DNA of 64,000 bases from Epinephelus fuscoguttatus (taxonomy: Eukaryota > Chordata > Actinopteri > Perciformes > Serranidae): NCBI RefSeq assembly GCF_011397635.1, contig NC_064753.1:30652322-30716321 (forward strand), read 5' to 3'. This document shows positions 62,401 through 64,000 of this stretch, in pieces. A model generated the notes under the pieces. It saw only the letters and a list, made by a program, of their open reading frames with translations. It did no database searches and was not told the DNA's origin. The position numbers were made by a program, and so were the translations under genes. The number at the start of each line of letters is the position of its first letter. Position 1 is the stretch's first letter.

Positions 62401-62813
62401 TTTAATTGTCTCACAATTGCACACATCTGTTCAGTAGACTAATTAATGATGATAGATAATGATGTGCTATTTTGGGGAAAAGAAAAAGAGGTTCACTTGA
62501 GATGAGGTTTCTTCATTTCACTGTGTTATTCTATAACCATAACAGCTCTAAAACAGAAACGTGCCACTTAAACTGGAATATCACAGCTGACCAGCTCCAG
62601 AGGGTGCTATAAAATACTCTGACATTTGTTTTACAGTGTTTTTTTTGCTGTGACAGTTAACCCACAGGGTTCATACATCGCGTGGTGTCACTGTGTTCCT
62701 CTTTAGGGAAGTCACAGGGGCTGGCACTGAGCCACAGTCCTCTGTGTCTCATACTGGGACTGCTGATGCTGCTGGTCCTACCCTGTCCTGACCTGATCTG
62801 CCCTGGCACATGA
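34960..62813 (+). CDS. strc: Stereocilin, complete gene of 29 coding exons
   Basis: Exons: 34960-35002, 35856-36554, 36687-36711, 37489-38848, 40106-40924, 42468-42533, 44031-44141, 44332-44486, 47091-47277, 48195-48310, 49021-49150, 49281-49463, 50122-50160, 50252-50419, 50966-51106, 52806-52867, 53025-53160, 53409-53497, 53767-53902, 54039-54229, 55915-56005, 56310-56481, 57477-57652, 57795-57950, 58627-58775, 58903-59051, 59428-59525, 59675-59825 and 62707-62813. All join in phase into 2034 aa (human 1775, also 29 exons as I recall). Residues 1-22 look like a signal peptide. Residues 422-847 hold six cysteine modules. The C-terminal half is the leucine-rich stereocilin/otoancorin/mesothelin-type helical repeat region (for example LGVTFLQDVTPSQLLAALPA). 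The most conserved stretch is LRLSCSEEQLLALVGLLAH, then FGPISSWGTDVF and PPDKFAVVF. A hydrophobic tail at 2012-2025 fits GPI anchoring. Stereocilin forms horizontal top connectors and tectorial attachment of hair-cell stereocilia; human loss causes DFNB16 deafness. Confidence 0.94.
35071..35545. mobile_element. hAT-type MITE in strc intron 1
   Basis: The left end CAGGGTGTCT and the right end AGACACCCTG are exact inverted repeats. Inner sequence also pairs loosely (TTTAAATGTCTTAAATT on the left against AGCATTAAATTAAGACA on the right). Flanking 8-mers ACTGAGCT and ACTGAGAT agree at seven of eight positions, a clear 8-bp target duplication. Length 475 bp, non-coding. Confidence 0.85.
36712..37488 (+). 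other. strc intron 3 with a probable repeat fragment
   Basis: It begins with unique sequence. At about 36797, GCAGTGGCTCCCAACTGG resembles the terminal part of hAT-type repeats. The rest is unassigned and non-coding. Confidence 0.3.
37985..40521 (+). other. Region encoding six tandem cysteine modules of stereocilin
   Basis: Within strc exons 4 and 5, six protein modules start with C-x-Y-x-x-[W] at residues 422, 491, 567, 642, 711 and 794. Each has four framework cysteines. The gap from the first to the second cysteine is 17-20 residues; the next two gaps are 12 and 21 residues in all six copies. A tryptophan five residues before the last cysteine is present in five of six (copy 2 lacks it). 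Four modules sit in exon 4 and two in exon 5, separated by the 1257-nt intron 4 (38849-40105). Module 4 has one extra cysteine next to the third. Confidence 0.85.
38849..40105 (+). other. strc intron 4, no gene
   Basis: Non-coding sequence. The part around 39590-39900 (ATGTCCCAGAGAGGCAATTTG, then CAAAACCTCCGCCCTGACGG) resembles fragments of teleost transposon-derived repeats, but I could not define ends. Confidence 0.3.
41032..41760. repeat. Probable interspersed repeat in strc intron 5
   Basis: AAAGCTGGAGTGAGGAAC, followed by CCCCTCTGGCAGTGAGAGTA and GCCTGCATGAGCGCCACC, is sequence I associate with a teleost dispersed repeat. Its other end appears near CGGTACACTACAAAGTAC at about 41652. Family and exact limits are not established. 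Confidence 0.35.
42427..42454 (+). repeat. (GT)14 microsatellite beside the strc exon 6 acceptor
   Basis: Fourteen GT dinucleotides followed directly by TTCCCTCCTGTAG, the 3' splice site of strc exon 6 (starts 42468). The exon is 66 nt, in phase at both ends. Confidence 0.9.
42605..43745. repeat. Array of about 130-bp teleost repeat modules in strc intron 6
   Basis: Four diverged copies of a module with the words TCTCAACAA(T/C)TGTTGG, AAATTTGG, ACATTCAT(A/G)GTCC, GATGAATCCTAATGACTTT and TTCCTCT. The ACTTTG(C/G) landmarks are at about 42722, 43439, 43572 and 43702, so the last three are 130-134 bp apart. The gap between the first and second copies is occupied by a hAT-type element. The family is a common fish dispersed repeat; the name was not determined. 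Confidence 0.7.
42754..43327. mobile_element. hAT-type element nested in the module array
   Basis: It starts CAGGGGTCGGCAACCTTTACC, a terminal sequence typical of hAT non-autonomous elements. It ends in GGGAGCCACTGTAGAGAGG followed by AGAGCCACATGTG, the usual inner part of the opposite end. The last bases of the right terminus appear to be missing. Module sequence resumes directly after it, so it inserted into a pre-existing array. Confidence 0.65.
45655..45960. mobile_element. Fold-back repeat of the GCTTAGC family in strc intron 8
   Basis: The left arm AGCTTAGCTTAACATTAAGACTGGAAAC is mirrored by GTTTCAGTCTTTATGCTAAGCT on the right. GGTAACAAAATT, TAGAGGTGCTAGTATGGGCAGATT and GAGTCAGGCTTGATT are family words shared with the copy at 47585-48003. 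Non-coding. Confidence 0.6.
46020..46800. mobile_element. Second fold-back MITE in strc intron 8
   Basis: GTTTACGTCCACTAAAACAG, CTCAGATTATTATTCTAAGTG and TCTGACAACATTATAG on the left are the inverted complement of AATTGTCAAACACTTAGAAT, AAAATCTGAGCC and TTTTAGTGGATGTAAACTGA on the right. The outer part GACCACTGCAGCAAGCAG pairs with ATGGCTGCAGTGGTCTTGC. Arms exceed 200 bp and no protein is encoded. Confidence 0.7.
47416..47472. repeat. (TG)28 microsatellite in strc intron 9
   Basis: 57 nt of uninterrupted TG dinucleotides, about 140 nt after the exon 9 donor; the longest dinucleotide tract in the window. Confidence 0.95.
47585..48003. mobile_element. MITE of the GCTTAGC family in strc intron 9
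   Basis: Left end GAAGGAATAGTTTGACATTT and right end AACTGTCTAACTATACTTTT are imperfect inverted repeats, and AAGAAATGC pairs with CATATTTCCC. The inside carries (TTAGC)n, TTAATTAGCAAGCTTTAGAGG, and GTTTCCAGTCATTATGCTAAGC, words of a highly repeated perciform element. Confidence 0.7.
50558..50936 (+). mobile_element. tRNA-like SINE in strc intron 14 with perfect target duplication
   Basis: It starts GGGCGGCATGGTGGTGTGG. It contains pol III-type A-box (TGGTTAGCACTC) and B-box (GGTTCGATCCC) matches, then the conserved body (GGAGTTTGCATGTTCTCCCC, CCCACAGTCCAAAGACATGC, GATAGGCTCCAGCCCC) and a (GAAT)n tail. The 12-mer TGTCCCAATCTC is repeated exactly on both sides (50546-50557 and 50937-50948). 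The element is 379 bp and ends 29 bp before strc exon 15. Open frames across it are not genes, and it is not a functional tRNA gene. Confidence 0.9.
51671..51715. repeat. (AATA)n microsatellite in strc intron 15
   Basis: About eleven AATA units with one substitution, following CCTTTATTGTCATTGCAGTG, a sequence often found at repeat 3' ends. Confidence 0.8.
51960..52190 (+). pseudogene. Degenerate LINE endonuclease fragment
   Basis: In one frame the sequence reads LTEWRTGKRGRGGVCIAMN, a stop, then KWCEVLSCSCCGSLLYTLQR. This resembles the RGGGVCxxxNxxWC stretch of non-LTR retrotransposon endonuclease domains. It is short, interrupted and lies in strc intron 15. The match is from memory and needs a protein search. 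Confidence 0.4.
54352..55470. repeat. Probable transposon-derived repeat in strc intron 20
   Basis: GGTTTTCAAGCCAAGGACCTCTTAGC and GGGACCCCCTACTACATATATTG are words I associate with a dispersed teleost repeat. An inverted echo (GTGGACCTCCTGTTGAAGACCAAGG) appears near 55445. The rest of this 1.7-kb intron is AT-rich with no gene. Confidence 0.35.
56995..57140. repeat. AT-rich low-complexity tract in strc intron 22
   Basis: (TAAC)n with about seven units, followed by imperfect AATAAA/AATAAAT repetition. The sequence just before it (about 56870-56960) may be a repeat fragment; no family was recognised. Confidence 0.75.
60205..60915 (+). repeat. Probable LINE 3'-end fragment in strc intron 28
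   Basis: The segment ends GACATGTCATGCCAATAAAGC followed by a short TTGAATC-type tail, as in 3' ends of several fish non-LTR retrotransposons. Its first part, with a 76-codon frame at 60232-60462, contains sequence suggestive of a decayed retrotransposon coding region but no motif I can name. Confidence 0.4.
61471..62165 (-). pseudogene. 5'-truncated L2-type LINE, reverse-transcriptase C-terminal end
   Basis: On the minus strand, 62158 to 61643 is a 171-codon frame. It has IIHAFISSRLHYCNSLFTCL, DRVQLVQNAAARLLS, HITPALASPHWLPVNFRI, RLKTKGDRAFKTVAPKWWN and LPHELRAASSVDIFKKQLKT. This is the typical end of L2/Rex1-group reverse-transcriptase polyproteins. After the stop comes the usual 3' tail, AAGTGCTATATAAATAAA, ending in (ACTT)n at 61471-61491. 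Only the last part of the element is present, as is normal for truncated LINE copies. It is inactive and opposite in orientation to strc. Confidence 0.85.
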
Positions 62814-64000
62814 CCCCACTCACCCCTGCTGGATCGGAAAACACCTCCTCACCCACATAACCGAGATGATCTCGTCTATCTGTGCAATACCATACCTCTG
62901 TGAAATGAACAGCACTTCAGGATTTCTATCCAGTGTAATTAATGAGACAATGAGATAATTTATTTTGTGCAGCTGTCACTTATGTAAACATATCAACAAT
63001 CAGCACTGAAGGAACCAAATGGAGAGTTTAACTCAAAAAACAGACCATTTAACAGTATAAACATATCCAGTAAGTCAACACCCACACACCCAGCTTATTT
63101 ATTTATTTATTTATTTGTTTATTTATTTATTTTTGTATGATCCCTACTGTCCCGATGTATCCTTCTCAGGGATGTGACGCCATACCCAGAAATACAACCC
63201 AAACACTTAAATGATTTAAATACACTTATGATACAGTTATAACGAGCAAATCAAAGTTGTGTTGCAATGCTACATGCAAAGTTATATATTTTTGTGAAAT
63301 GATATATTATTTTTGTCAGAATAAGGGCTGCAATGTTTGCTACATTTATATAAAAGTTATCTTGATTAGATAACTGGTACATAATGCTCAGTAAGACCTG
63401 ATTGTACTGGTCAGCTTCAGTCTGTTTTTGCTGTGAGTTTTGTATTGTTGTGCACACTCTCTGGTTTGATAAATGTATTCTTAAATTATTAAACTGTACC
63501 AATCTGTCTCTGATCAACTCTGCTTGTTTTATTTAATTTCATTTATTTAGATATTTATTTTTGAGGCCTTTATTCTAAACACCATACATGCAGTTTATTG
63601 GGTCCTGATGTGCTGTGTAATGCACATCCTGGGCCTTTGATATAACACAGATGGGGGTGTGACTTTCTTTATGCATCCATGGGTGTGACCAACAGATGAT
63701 ATCTTTTGTCTTTTCAAAATGGGGCAGTTGCAGCAAACATGTTTCATGGCAGTAAGGGAGAAAAGTGTTCAAATTTATAAGAATATACCATTTCTGTTCT
63801 TCATAAAGATGTTGTTTTTATTTATGAGACTCTTAACAATTTTATATTTAATTATATTATGTGTGTTCTTTTCTAAGTACACATTTAAGCCATGTCCTTT
63901 GTAGGTGACAGTGGGACATGCTTCTTCTTATTTTAAACCATTTTCAATACTTGAGGAACGAGAGCACTGGGTGAGACACACATGCACACACACCATGTAT
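62814..64000 (+). other. strc 3' flank, no gene recognised
   Basis: It includes the strc 3' UTR, whose end is uncertain; an ATTAAA at 63488-63493 is one candidate signal. A (TTTA)n tract lies at about 63095-63133. The remaining AT-rich sequence has only short frames without recognisable protein features on either strand. Confidence 0.4.

Noticed and set aside
34960-62813. Otoancorin or mesothelin as identity of the large gene
   Set aside because: The C-terminal segment around FGPISSWGTDVF and PPDKFAVVF, the 29-exon structure and linkage to ctdspl2/golm2 fit stereocilin better than its relatives.

Overview
The window is nuclear DNA of a ray-finned fish, most likely a percomorph teleost. The evidence is vertebrate multi-exon genes with GT-AG introns, teleost-sized introns, dinucleotide microsatellites, and repeat families I associate with spiny-rayed fishes. 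These include a tRNA-like SINE, CAGGG-ended hAT-type MITEs, long fold-back MITEs and L2-type LINE debris. All four genes lie on the + strand. There is no sign of prokaryotic, viral or CRISPR sequence.

Layout: (1) 1-2838 holds the last four visible coding exons of an ENTREP/FAM189-family gene, probably entrep2, with a poly(A) signal near 3470. A repeat with a threefold internal duplication sits in its intron. (2) 5616-16126 is the complete golm2 (casc4) gene, ten coding exons and 481 aa. (3) 21597-29214 is the complete ctdspl2 gene, twelve coding exons and 477 aa, with a long AT-rich 3' region and one or more 5' exons upstream. (4) 34960-62813 is the complete strc (stereocilin) gene. I could join 29 coding exons, all in phase, into one open frame of 2034 codons. 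(5) 62814-64000 is strc 3' flank with no gene I recognise.

The genes do not form a pathway. Golm2 is a Golgi type II membrane protein, Ctdspl2 an SCP-type HAD phosphatase, stereocilin a hair-cell extracellular protein, and ENTREP proteins are endosomal membrane adaptors of ubiquitin ligases. What links them is position: GOLM2, CTDSPL2, STRC and ENTREP2 all lie on human 15q, so this is a conserved but rearranged block.

Most interesting observations: six copies of a cysteine module with near-fixed spacing in the N-terminal half of stereocilin; a SINE with a perfect 12-bp target duplication that landed directly upstream of a strc splice acceptor; UG-repeat tracts directly before acceptors in golm2 and strc; a stop-free 297-nt golm2 intron of length divisible by three; an in-frame N-terminal extension possible for ctdspl2; and fold-back repeats around strc exon 9. 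I found no wholly new biological system, and I assign no gene to the intergenic stretches. Exon ends were read by eye from splice consensus, phase and remembered family similarity; no alignment was run.
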